Source: Candidatus Merdivicinus excrementipullorum
GTDB lineage: Bacteria > Bacillota > Clostridia > Oscillospirales > Ruminococcaceae
DNA length: 64,000 nt
Reading direction: 5' to 3'
Assembly: GCA_018716725.1 (NCBI GenBank)
Contig: DVJP01000010.1
Location: 22,429 to 86,428 of the forward strand
Positions 44,200 to 52,399 of this stretch are shown one piece after another. Every line of letters starts with the position of its first letter. The stretch's first letter is position 1. A program made the translations under genes and the position numbers. Below the pieces are notes generated by a model. It was not told the DNA's origin. It did not search any database and saw only the letters and a list, made by a program, of their open reading frames with translations.

Positions 44200-45171
44200 T
44201 CAGTTTCCCTCCCTTTCATATACGATGCTGGGTTCCACGTCGCCCTCGGTGAAATTGGTGAGAGGCGCGCGGCTGTCGGTATCGGCCCCGGCCTGGTAAT
44301 CGCCGTAGAAGGTGTCGATATCCTTGATGAATTTCCGGTTCAGCAGGTGCAGCGGGATGTGCTGCGGGCAGACTCTGGAGCACTCGCCGCAGTCGGTGCA
44401 GCGGCCGGCCACATGGAACGCCCGGATAATGTGGAACATATTCTCCTCAAAGCTGTCGGCCGCAGCCTTCTGGGCGATGCCGGAAGCGTTGTTGTCGAAG
44501 ACGCACTTTTCACAGGAGCAGGCGGGGCAGACGTTGCGGCAGGCGTTGCAGCGGATGCAGCGGGAAAGCTCGCCGCGCCAGAATTCAAAGCGTTCGTCGG
44601 GGGTCATGGCCTCCAGTTTGGCCACCATGTCAAAGCGGTGGCTGTCCAGAACCTCGCCTTCTTCGCCGATAAGCTCGTCATAAGCGACGTGCTTTTTGCT
44701 CTTGCAGTTTAAGCACCGCTCCGGCAGGACGTCCTTTTTCGCCACAGTTTCCTTGCCATAAAGGGTTTCCACTACAAAATTATCGCCGTCGGAGGTGATG
44801 CCGGTAATGCCCTTGATGCCTTTGGACTTCAGGGCTTCGCCGTCGGTCTTGCCGTCGCAGGGGATGCCCACGGCGTAGACGTTTTCCCGAACGATGCGGT
44901 GTTCCTTGATGAGCTGGTTAAAGCTGTAAGTATCGCAGGGCTTTAAGAAGACCAGCACTTTTCCCGGCTTGCGGGATTCTTTAATTAAATACTTGGACAG
45001 GTTGTTTCCGCAGAAATCGTTGGCCACAAAGCCCTGGTCCAGCTCTTCCGCGCTTTCAAACACGGCGGGGGTCACATCATAGGCGAATTCGCCGGTTTTC
45101 CAACCCAGCACGCGATTGACGGTGGAGTTCTGCAGCAGCTCTTTGGCCTTCGCGAGGATTACTTCTTGCAT
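44200..45171 (-). CDS. flxC: 4Fe-4S protein, FlxC-like
   Basis: This 323-residue protein is assigned a start at ATG 45171 because GGAGG lies nine bases upstream inside the flxD 3' end. The N-terminal half resembles FrhB/FlxC-type proteins (L-K-P-C-D-T near 96, V-G-I-P-C-D near 122, R-C-L-N-C-K near 172). The C-terminal half has ferredoxin clusters C-I-R-C-N-A-C-R-N-V-C near 225 and C-T-D-C-G-E-C-S-R-V-C near 275. It probably wires the NADH-oxidising subunits to HdrA. The B and C names follow the order in described flx operons and could be swapped. Confidence 0.75.
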   Translation of the reverse strand: MQEVILAKAKELLQNSTVNRVLGWKTGEFAYDVTPAVFESAEELDQGFVANDFCGNNLSKYLIKESRKPGKVLVFLKPCDTYSFNQLIKEHRIVRENVYAVGIPCDGKTDGEALKSKGIKGITGITSDGDNFVVETLYGKETVAKKDVLPERCLNCKSKKHVAYDELIGEEGEVLDSHRFDMVAKLEAMTPDERFEFWRGELSRCIRCNACRNVCPACSCEKCVFDNNASGIAQKAAADSFEENMFHIIRAFHVAGRCTDCGECSRVCPQHIPLHLLNRKFIKDIDTFYGDYQAGADTDSRAPLTNFTEGDVEPSIVYEREGN

Positions 45172-45599
45172 CTCAGATCCTCCAATCTCTTGTTTTCGCC
45201 CAGCTTGGTCACAGCGGCCACGAATTCGTTCATGGTGGCGGCGAACTTTGCGCCTTCCGCTGCGGAAACCCACTCGACGCGGGTGCGCTCCTTCTCAATG
45301 CCCAGGTAATCCAGCATGGAGAAGAGCAGGGTCATCCGCCGGCGGGTGTAGTAGTTGCCGGTGGTGTAGTGGCAGTCGCCGGGGTGGCAGCCGCAGAGGA
45401 TCACGCCGTCCGCGCCGCGCTGGAAGGCACGGAGGATGAACATGGGGTTCACGCGGCAGGAGCAGGGCACCCGGATGATCTTCACGTCGGCGGGGTAGTT
45501 CAAGCGGTTGGTCCCCGCCAGGTCAGCGCCCGCGTAGGAGCACCAGTTGCAGCAGAAAGCCACGATTTTCGGCTTAAATTCTTTTACTTCATGTTGCAT
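45159..45599 (-). CDS. flxD: MvhD/FlxD-type [2Fe-2S] subunit
   Basis: This 146-residue protein has the MvhD cysteine pattern: F-C-C-N-W-C near 15, P-C-S-C near 45 and G-C-H-P-G-D-C near 69. MvhD and FlxD connect the electron-input module to HdrA. The gene overlaps hdrA by 16 bases upstream and flxC by 13 bases downstream, evidence of tight coupling and a stoichiometric complex. Confidence 0.9.
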   Translation of the reverse strand: MQHEVKEFKPKIVAFCCNWCSYAGADLAGTNRLNYPADVKIIRVPCSCRVNPMFILRAFQRGADGVILCGCHPGDCHYTTGNYYTRRRMTLLFSMLDYLGIEKERTRVEWVSAAEGAKFAATMNEFVAAVTKLGENKRLEDLRCKK

Positions 45600-47581
45600 A
45601 TTGCATCTACCTCCGCCATAATCTGGCTGTTAGAGAAGCCCTTCAGGTCCATGGCGCCGGAGGGGCAGGCCACCGTGCAGGCGCCGCAGCCCTGGCAGAC
45701 CGCTTCGTTTACCGAAGCAACGCGCCGGATCGCCGTGGTCCGGTCGGGCATCCGGAATTCCTTGTTCACATAGCTGATGGCGCCGTAGGGGCAGACCTTT
45801 TCACAGGACGAGCAGCCGTTGCACATCATCTCGTCGGAATGAGCCACACAGGGGTTGCCGGTGAGCTTGTCCTTGGCCAGCAGGCCGATAACCTTCGCGG
45901 CAGCCGCGCCGGCCTGGGAAACCGTCTCCGGAATATCCTTCGGGCCCTGGCATGCGCCGGACAGGAAGATGCCGGCGGTGGGGCTTTCCACCGGACGGAG
46001 CTTCGGGTGGGCTTCGGTGAAGAAATCGTTGGTGTCCATGCTGGCAGTCAGCATGGTTGCCAGCGGACGGGCGCTCTTATCAGGCTCAATGGCGGCGGCT
46101 AAGACCACCATGTCCGCGTCAATGTGAAGCTGTTCGTTGGAGATGAGGTCGGACGCTTGGACCGACAGCTTGCCATCGGCGCGGGGGGTCACCTTGCCGA
46201 CCATGCCCTTGATGTAGTGGACGCCGTATTCCTCCACGGCGCGGCGGTAGAACTCGTCAAAGTTCTTGCCGGGGGTGCGCACGTCGATGTAAAAGACATA
46301 CACGTCGGTATCCGGGTATTTCTCCCGGGTGAGCATGGCGTGCTTGGCGGTGTACATGCAGCAGATCTTGGAGCAGTAGGGCTTGCCGCAGCCGGAAGTG
46401 TCGCGGGAGCCGACGCACTGCACAAAGACGATGGTGTGGGGATGCTTGCCGTCGGAGGGGCGCAGCAGGGTGCCGTTGGTGGGGCCGGCCGCGTTGGTCA
46501 GGCGCTCAAACTCCAGGGAGGTGACGACGTCCTTGCTCTGGGAGTAGGCGTATTCGTCAAAGTTGTCCAGCTTGATGGGATTGTAGCCGGTGGCGACGAC
46601 AATGGCGCCGTATTCCCGCTCTACAATTTCGTCTTTCTGCTTGTAGTCGATGGCGCCGGCGGTGCAGACCTTGGCGCAGACGCCGCATTTGCCGTTTTTG
46701 AGCATGTTGCAGTAGTCGGGGTCGATGGTGGCGACCTTCGGGACTGCCTGCGCAAAGGGGATGTAGATGGCCCGGCGGTTATCCATCCCCAGGTTGAACT
46801 CGTTGGGGACCTTCTTCTGAGGGCATTTTTCGGTGCACAAGCCGCAGCCGGTGCATTTGTTTTCATCCACATAGCGGGCTTTCCGCTTGATTTTCACGGA
46901 AAAGTTGCCCACGAAGCCCTTGACTTCCTCCACCTCGCTGTAGGAGAAGATGTTGATGTTCTCGTTCTGGGCGCAGTCCACCATTTTGGGGGTGAGGATA
47001 CAGGCCGCGCAGTCCAGGGTGGGGAAGGTTTTATCCAGCTGGGTCATTTTGCCGCCGATGGTGGGCTGTTTTTCCACAATGTCCACCTCAAAGCCTGCGT
47101 CCGCAATGTCCAGAGCGGTCTGGATGCCCGCGATGCCGCCGCCGATGACCAGCGCGCGCTTGGTTACCGGGCTTTGTCCGGCGATCAGGGGGGTGTTGAG
47201 CTGCACCTTCGCAATGGCGGCGCGGCCCAGGATGATCGCCTTTTCCGTAGCGGTGGCCATGTCCTTGTGAATCCAGGAGCACTGCTCGCGGATGTTGGCG
47301 ATTTCTACCATGTAGGGGTTGAGGCCCGCGGAAGCCGCCGCTTTCCGGAAGGTATTTTCGTGCATACGGGGGGAGCAGGAGCAGATTACAACGCCGGTCA
47401 GGTGCTGTTCCTTGATGGCGTCCTTAATCAGGTTCTGGCCCGCTTCCGAGCACATGTATTGATAGTTTATGGAGTAGACGACGCCCGGCTCGTGGCCCAG
47501 CGCCTCGGAAACCGCGTTCACATCTACGGTGGCGGCAATATTGCTGCCGCACCAGCAGACAAACACGCCAATTCTTTGCAT
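45584..47581 (-). CDS. hdrA: heterodisulfide reductase subunit A-like flavoprotein (HdrA)
   Basis: This 665-residue protein has an N-terminal Cys-containing domain (C-W-C near 9), a FAD-binding G-G-G-I-A-G-I near 147, a C-A-A-C-I-L segment near 196 typical of HdrA, and [4Fe-4S] motifs near 245 (C-T-G-C-G-L-C), 300 (C-G-V-C), 595 (C-N-G-C-S-S-C) and 640 (C-Q-G-C-G-A-C). HdrA FAD is the site of electron bifurcation in methanogen and bacterial Hdr complexes. Here it should split NADH electrons between ferredoxin and HdrBC; that role is inferred from the family. Confidence 0.9.
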   Translation of the reverse strand: MQRIGVFVCWCGSNIAATVDVNAVSEALGHEPGVVYSINYQYMCSEAGQNLIKDAIKEQHLTGVVICSCSPRMHENTFRKAAASAGLNPYMVEIANIREQCSWIHKDMATATEKAIILGRAAIAKVQLNTPLIAGQSPVTKRALVIGGGIAGIQTALDIADAGFEVDIVEKQPTIGGKMTQLDKTFPTLDCAACILTPKMVDCAQNENINIFSYSEVEEVKGFVGNFSVKIKRKARYVDENKCTGCGLCTEKCPQKKVPNEFNLGMDNRRAIYIPFAQAVPKVATIDPDYCNMLKNGKCGVCAKVCTAGAIDYKQKDEIVEREYGAIVVATGYNPIKLDNFDEYAYSQSKDVVTSLEFERLTNAAGPTNGTLLRPSDGKHPHTIVFVQCVGSRDTSGCGKPYCSKICCMYTAKHAMLTREKYPDTDVYVFYIDVRTPGKNFDEFYRRAVEEYGVHYIKGMVGKVTPRADGKLSVQASDLISNEQLHIDADMVVLAAAIEPDKSARPLATMLTASMDTNDFFTEAHPKLRPVESPTAGIFLSGACQGPKDIPETVSQAGAAAAKVIGLLAKDKLTGNPCVAHSDEMMCNGCSSCEKVCPYGAISYVNKEFRMPDRTTAIRRVASVNEAVCQGCGACTVACPSGAMDLKGFSNSQIMAEVDAICNMK

Positions 47582-47593
47582 TTTGCTTCCTCC

Positions 47594-47977
47594 TTACTTG
47601 CTGTACTTGCGAAGGGCGGTGACAATGGCTTGCTGCGGCAGATCCTCGTCCAGAAGGTCGGGGATGTCGTCAGCCTTCAGATGGTTCTGGCCCTGCTGGC
47701 GGATGACCAGCAGCCGCACCGCTTCCACAAGCTTTGCGGGTTCCACGCCGCGGGGGCAGCGTTCCACGCAGGCATAGCAGGAAAGGCATTTGTAGATGGA
47801 CGGGGAAGCCGCCAGCTTGTCGATTTCGCCTTTCTCCACCATATACACAAATTCATGGGGGTGATATTCCATCTCGTCATAAGAAGGGCAGGTGGCGGAG
47901 CATTTGCCGCAGCGCATGCACTTCAGGACATTGACGCCGCTGGAGCGGAGAACTTGTTCTTTATCGTTTTTGCTCAT
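47594..47977 (-). CDS. hdrC: heterodisulfide reductase subunit C-like protein (HdrC)
   Basis: This 127-residue protein has two [4Fe-4S] motifs, C-M-R-C-G-K-C-S-A-T-C near 20 and C-L-S-C-Y-A-C-V-E-R-C near 65, with the short alpha-helical spacing of HdrC. It carries electrons from HdrA to HdrB. It sits 12 bases upstream of hdrA and 16 bases downstream of hdrB. Confidence 0.9.
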   Translation of the reverse strand: MSKNDKEQVLRSSGVNVLKCMRCGKCSATCPSYDEMEYHPHEFVYMVEKGEIDKLAASPSIYKCLSCYACVERCPRGVEPAKLVEAVRLLVIRQQGQNHLKADDIPDLLDEDLPQQAIVTALRKYSK

Positions 47978-47993
47978 GGTTCGCTCTCCTTTC

Positions 47994-48782
47994 TCAGTCT
48001 TTTACGCCAAGGGCTTCCGCCAGAAGCTCGGTAAAGTAAAGCACCGGCAGGCGGCCCGCCTCGGGGGTGTTTTTGGTGAGGTTATACTGGCACAGCGGGC
48101 AGGCGGTGACCAGCAGGTCCGCCTGCATCTCGGCGGCGTTTTCCATCACCGCAGAGCTCTTTTTGCGGGCCAGGGCGGGGTCCTCCATGGTGACATATCC
48201 GCCGCAGCACTCGTTGCGGTTGGCGTAAATCACCGGTTCAGCGCCCAAAGCGCGGATGAGGTCCTCCATGATCTTCGGGTTTTCCGGGTTGTCCATTTGG
48301 AGAATTTTGCCGGGGCGGAGCAGCAGGCAGCCGTAGTAAGCGCCGATGCGTTTGCCGGTGAGAGGGTTCTTGACCTTTTTGGCCAGTTCGTCAAAGCCGA
48401 CAACATCCCGCAGAACTTCCAGATAATGAAGCAGCTTGGTTTCCCCCAGATAGGGTTCCGGGAGCTGCATATAATTGTTGGCCTTCTGGGAAAACTCTTC
48501 GTTTTCCTTCATGTCATGGTTGGCTTGTTTAAGCACGTTGTGGCAGGCGGAACAGAGGGTAACCAGGGTGCGTCCCTGCTCCTTAGCGGCGTTCAGCGCG
48601 CGGACTGCCGCCAGCTTGCTGGCGATTTCATCCTGGGCCATGGAGTAGGCGCCGCCGCAGCACTGCCATTCCGGAAGCTCTTCCAGGATGAAGCCCAAAG
48701 CTTCCGCGGAGCGGCGCGCGTAACGGTCCAGGTCCTGGGCCTTATTTTTCAGCGTGCAGCCGGGATAATAACTAAAAACCAT
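47994..48782 (-). CDS. hdrB: heterodisulfide reductase subunit B-like protein (HdrB)
   Basis: This 262-residue protein has two CCG domains: E-W-Q-C-C-G-G with L-C-S-A-C near 40-78, and Y-Y-G-C-L with N-E-C-C-G-G and A-C-P-L-C near 154-235. In HdrB these bind noncubane [4Fe-4S] clusters that reduce a disulfide. Bacteria lack CoM-S-S-CoB, so the true acceptor is unknown; with TfrAB-like subunits in the operon, fumarate or a thiol carrier is the leading guess. Confidence 0.9.
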   Translation of the reverse strand: MVFSYYPGCTLKNKAQDLDRYARRSAEALGFILEELPEWQCCGGAYSMAQDEIASKLAAVRALNAAKEQGRTLVTLCSACHNVLKQANHDMKENEEFSQKANNYMQLPEPYLGETKLLHYLEVLRDVVGFDELAKKVKNPLTGKRIGAYYGCLLLRPGKILQMDNPENPKIMEDLIRALGAEPVIYANRNECCGGYVTMEDPALARKKSSAVMENAAEMQADLLVTACPLCQYNLTKNTPEAGRLPVLYFTELLAEALGVKD

Positions 48783-48822
48783 ACGATTCCCTTCCCTTAT
48801 AGTAAACTTTGCCGGACGGACG

Positions 48823-50214
48823 TCAGGCCATCTCTTCCGGATGGAACACCTCGTCGAATTTCTCCGCAGTCAGGAATCCCAGCTGGACGCAGGCCTCCTT
48901 CAGGGAGATATTGTCCTTATATGCTTTCTTAGCCGTTTTAGCGGCGTTTTCGTAGCCGATGTAGGGGTTCAGGGCGGTGACCAGCATCAGGGAGTTGTGC
49001 AGGTTATGGTGCATTTTCTCCCGATTAGCTTTGATGCCCACCGCGCAGTTGTTGTTGAAGGAGACGATGCACTCCGCCAGCAGCCGGGCAGACTGGAGGA
49101 AATTGTAGATGCACACCGGCATGAATACGTTCAGCTCGAAGTTGCCCTGGGAAGCGGCCATGCCCACAGCCACGTCGTTGCCCATGACCTGAACGGCCAC
49201 CATGGTGACAGCCTCGCACTGGGTGGGGTTCACCTTGCCGGGCATAATGGAGGAACCAGGCTCGTTTTCGGGGATGAAGATTTCGCCCAGGCCGTCCCGG
49301 GGGCCGCTTGCCAGCCAGCGGACGTCGTTAGCGATCTTCATCATGTCGGCGGCCAGGGCCTTCAGCGCGCCGTGAGCAAAGACCAGCTCGTCCTTGCTGG
49401 TGAGAGCGTGGAATTTGTTGGGGGCGGTAATGAACTGCTTGCCGGTGAGGGCGGAAACCTCCTCCGCCACCTTCACGTCAAAGCCGGCGGGGGCGTTTAA
49501 TCCGGTGCCGACAGCGGTGCCGCCCAGGGCCAGCTCCTTCAGTTCCGGCAGGGCCAGCTCCAGCATCTTTTTGTCCTTTTCCAGGGAAGAACGCCAGCCG
49601 CTGATCTCCTGGGAGAACTGGATGGGGGTAGCGTCCTGGAGGTGGGTGCGCCCGCTTTTAACCACGCCGCGGTTTTCTTCTTCCAGGCGGCGGAAGGTGT
49701 TAATCAGCAGGTCGATGGCGGGGAACAGCTTATCTTCAATTGCCAGCACCGCCGAAATGTGCATCGCCGTGGGGAACGTATCGTTGGAGGACTGGCTCAT
49801 GTTGATGTCGTCGTTGGGGTGCAGCAGCTTTTTGCCGGCGATTTCGTTGCCGCGGTTGGCGATGACTTCGTTGGCGTTCATGTTGGACTGGGTGCCGCTG
49901 CCGGTCTGCCAGACCACCAGAGGAAAATGGTCGTTCAAAGAGCCGCTGATGACCTCATCGCAGGCTCTGGAGATGGCGTCCAGCTTTTCAGCGGTCATTT
50001 TTTCCGGCTTCAGCGCATGGTTCGCCCGGGCGGCGGCTTTTTTCAGGATACCGAAGGCGTGGGTGATTTCCCTCGGCATGGTTTCGATTCCAACGCCGAT
50101 AAGGAAATTTTCATGGCTGCGTTCAGTCTGTGCGGCCCAGTACTTATCGGCGGGGACTTTTACTTCGCCCATAGAATCGTGTTCAATTCTGTATTCCTGT
50201 TTTTTATTCTCCAA
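48823..50214 (-). CDS. fumC: class II fumarate hydratase
   Basis: This 463-residue protein has the superfamily signature G-S-S-I-M-P-G-K-V-N-P near 318, S-G-S-G/T-Q-S-N-M-N near 107 and a H-P-N-D-D-I-N-M-S-Q-S-S-N-D segment near 131. The S-S-N-D form favours fumarase over aspartase. It interconverts malate and fumarate, feeding the fumarate reductase downstream. It lies 40 bases upstream of hdrB. A palindrome TTGCATGCAA (about 50260-50269) and a weak promoter-like region precede it. Confidence 0.9.
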   Translation of the reverse strand: MENKKQEYRIEHDSMGEVKVPADKYWAAQTERSHENFLIGVGIETMPREITHAFGILKKAAARANHALKPEKMTAEKLDAISRACDEVISGSLNDHFPLVVWQTGSGTQSNMNANEVIANRGNEIAGKKLLHPNDDINMSQSSNDTFPTAMHISAVLAIEDKLFPAIDLLINTFRRLEEENRGVVKSGRTHLQDATPIQFSQEISGWRSSLEKDKKMLELALPELKELALGGTAVGTGLNAPAGFDVKVAEEVSALTGKQFITAPNKFHALTSKDELVFAHGALKALAADMMKIANDVRWLASGPRDGLGEIFIPENEPGSSIMPGKVNPTQCEAVTMVAVQVMGNDVAVGMAASQGNFELNVFMPVCIYNFLQSARLLAECIVSFNNNCAVGIKANREKMHHNLHNSLMLVTALNPYIGYENAAKTAKKAYKDNISLKEACVQLGFLTAEKFDEVFHPEEMA

Positions 50215-50289
50215 TTCTATCTCTCACTTTCTTCGAAAAAGTAGCATATAAATATTGGCTTGCATGCAAACTCTATAACCGGCGAAAGA

Positions 50290-50306
50290 GGCGGCGGTCA
50301 GCCGCC
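50290..50306 (-). terminator. weak terminator after malate dehydrogenase gene
   Basis: GGCGGC (50290-50295) and GCCGCC (50301-50306) form a six-pair stem; on the minus strand TCTTTC follows. The T-run is poor, so partial readthrough from rex-mdh into fumC is expected. Confidence 0.4.
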
Positions 50307-50328
50307 CGTTTTCCGGCCGCACATGTTG

Positions 50329-51276
50329 TTAGATCTGGATGCCATTCAGGACGGCTTTCAAGCTGTCGGCGCTCTTGTGGAGCAAAGCGGTTTCCTCGTC
50401 GGTCAGCGGGATCATCAGCTTGCCGGCCAGGCCGCCTGCGCCCACGATGCTCAGAGTGCTCAGGCAGACGTCCTCGATGCCGTATTCGCCGTGCATCATG
50501 CTGGAGACGGTCATGGTGGTGTCGGCGTCGCTGAAGATGCATTTGCAGATATGGCAGACGGAAACCGCAACCGCATAGAAAGTTGCGCCTTTGCGCTCAA
50601 TGATCTTGCCGCCGGATTTGCGGATGTAGTTTTCCACATCGCTGTGGACCAGTTTGGGAATTACGGTGCCTTTATCGGTCAGGCAGTCGCTGTACTGGTC
50701 GATGGGGATGTTGGAGATATTTCCGATGGACCACGGAACAAAGGAGGTGTCGCCATGCTCGCCGAATACATATGCGTGAACGTTCTGCTGGTTGATGGAA
50801 AAATACTCGGCCAAGCGGGCGCGCAGACGGGCGGTGTCCAGAATGGTGCCGGAACCGATGACCTGTTTTTCCGGCAGGCCGGAAACCTTGGTAAACACAT
50901 AGGTAAGGATGTCAACCGGATTGCTGACGATAATGTACACCGCATTGGGGGCGTATTTCGTGATTTCCGGCACAATGGACTTGGTGATGTTGACGTTTAC
51001 CTGCGCCAGCTCCAGACGGGACTGTCCGGGCTTCCGGGCAACGCCGGAGGTCAGGATTACGATGTCGGAATCCTTTGCATCGGCATAGCTGCCGGCGTAG
51101 ATGGAAATCGGGGGACAGAAGGAAACGCCCTGCCGGATGTCGAGAGCCTCGCCCAGGGATTTGGATTCATTGATGTCGATCATGACCACTTCTGTGGCAA
51201 TGCCGTTTACCGCCATAGTATAGGCGATCGTCGAGCCAACACTGCCAGCGCCGATGATAGTTACTTTTTTACTCAT
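50329..51276 (-). CDS. mdh: LDH-like malate dehydrogenase
   Basis: This 315-residue protein starts at ATG 51276 after GGAGG. The fold is L-lactate/malate dehydrogenase: G-A-G-S-V-G-S near 9, D35-type acidic NAD contact in M-I-D-I-N, the active His in G-E-H-G-D near 176. The residue that sets substrate choice (position 102 in LDH numbering) is Arg81 in A-R-K-P-G; LDHs have Gln there and MDHs have Arg. The overall sequence still looks LDH-like, so automatic annotation may call it lactate dehydrogenase. The fumarase gene next door supports malate. Confidence 0.75.
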   Translation of the reverse strand: MSKKVTIIGAGSVGSTIAYTMAVNGIATEVVMIDINESKSLGEALDIRQGVSFCPPISIYAGSYADAKDSDIVILTSGVARKPGQSRLELAQVNVNITKSIVPEITKYAPNAVYIIVSNPVDILTYVFTKVSGLPEKQVIGSGTILDTARLRARLAEYFSINQQNVHAYVFGEHGDTSFVPWSIGNISNIPIDQYSDCLTDKGTVIPKLVHSDVENYIRKSGGKIIERKGATFYAVAVSVCHICKCIFSDADTTMTVSSMMHGEYGIEDVCLSTLSIVGAGGLAGKLMIPLTDEETALLHKSADSLKAVLNGIQI

Positions 51277-51316
51277 TTCTCTTTCCTCCAATTTTCGTTT
51301 CAGTTTGACAGCCAAA

Positions 51317-51973
51317 TTAATCTGACTTTTCCGGGGAGCCGCTTTGGGTTTTCAGGTGATAGGAGAGTAGTGCCAGAGAAGACGCCATGTTTTCCCGCTG
51401 AACCAGCACTCCCGGCGGAACCTGGAGATGGACGGGAGCGAAATTCCAAATTGCCCGTACTCCGCCGCTTACCAGCGCGTCGCAGCAGCTTTGCGCTGCC
51501 GCCGCCGGCACAGTGAGCACGCCAATCTGAATCCCGCTTTCCCGGCAGTAGCCGGACAATGTTTCTGCCGGCAAAATCGGCCTTTGGTCCACTGCGCTGC
51601 CAATTAACGCCCGGTTGACGTCAAAGGCGGCGACAATGTGAAGCCCATAGTCCATAAAGCCGGGATAAGAGAGGAGGGCGAGGCCAAGATTCCCCACGCC
51701 GACCAAAACGGCGCGGTGATAAATGCCATACCCCAGGAAATGCTCCAGGTCTTTCACCAGCTCAAGGACAGAGTACCCAAACTTGGGCCTCCCGGCATTG
51801 CTGACTGCTGCGAGGTCCTTCCGTACCTGCACCTCTCCCAGCCCCAGCCCAGCCGCAATTACCGCCGCGGATATATTCGGCGGACTGCCTTCGGGCAGAT
51901 TCTTCAGGTAGGACAGATAGGTGGGAAGCCTTTGTAGAGTCAGTCGGGAAATAGAGTTGGAAGCCATGGACAC
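51317..51973 (-). CDS. rex: redox-sensing transcriptional repressor Rex
   Basis: This 218-residue protein has an N-terminal winged helix (R-L-P-T-Y-L-S-Y-L near 16, V-R-K-D-L-A-A-V near 50, G-R-P-K-F-G-Y near 61), then the Rossmann turn V-G-V-G-N-L-G near 91 that senses the NADH/NAD ratio. Rex represses fermentation and NADH-reoxidising genes when NADH is low. Being first in the operon, it probably controls the whole malate-fumarate-Hdr module, including itself. Confidence 0.9.
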   Translation of the reverse strand: MSMASNSISRLTLQRLPTYLSYLKNLPEGSPPNISAAVIAAGLGLGEVQVRKDLAAVSNAGRPKFGYSVLELVKDLEHFLGYGIYHRAVLVGVGNLGLALLSYPGFMDYGLHIVAAFDVNRALIGSAVDQRPILPAETLSGYCRESGIQIGVLTVPAAAAQSCCDALVSGGVRAIWNFAPVHLQVPPGVLVQRENMASSLALLSYHLKTQSGSPEKSD

Positions 51974-52022
51974 ACTCCTTTCCGTCCGTGCCTGTCTTGC
52001 CGTGCCGTTTCAGTGCTGGATT

Positions 52023-52054
52023 TTATCAATCGATAAATAAGTATCGATTGATAA
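52023..52054. promoter_or_regulatory. perfect 13-base inverted repeat upstream of rex
   Basis: TTATCAATCGATA (52023-52035) and TATCGATTGATAA (52042-52054) are exact reverse complements around a six-base centre. The motif differs from the commonly reported Rex box (TTGTTAANNNNTTAACAA), so it may bind another regulator or form a leader hairpin. The rest of 51974-52399 is AT-rich and holds the unresolved divergent promoters of rex and the recombinase. Confidence 0.6.
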
Positions 52055-52399
52055 GCAGAAAAGGCCCTATCCTTCTAAAGCCTTCCAGGCCCCAAAGCGG
52101 TTCAAAAGTCAATTTGAAACAGGTACATAGTACTCTAAACATCTTTACTATATCATAGATTCTTTCGAATGAAAAGTAGCTTTTAGGAAAAATTACATAG
52201 GAAATGAAAAAAATGTAGGAATCCTATTATTTTTTGTCGAATCTTTTATATTTAAGTCAAAGTAGGAAATGCTAAAAACGGCAGGACTGCAGCCCCAAAG
52301 CTTTGAGTTTTGATAAAAAGATAAGAAACATGATGCCCGCTGTGCAGACATGATAATAGAAAAAGGATCATAGCATGATTTTCAAGGGGGGAAGATACC

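Noticed and set aside
43069..44712. Plus-strand open frame of 547 codons across flxB and flxC
   Set aside because: It is antisense to genes with clear cysteine-cluster motifs; the translation is Gly/Ala/Val-rich without any domain, a product of GC-rich third positions.
46124..48034. Plus-strand open frame of 636 codons across hdrA and hdrC
   Set aside because: Antisense shadow of HdrA/HdrC; low-complexity translation, no ribosome site.
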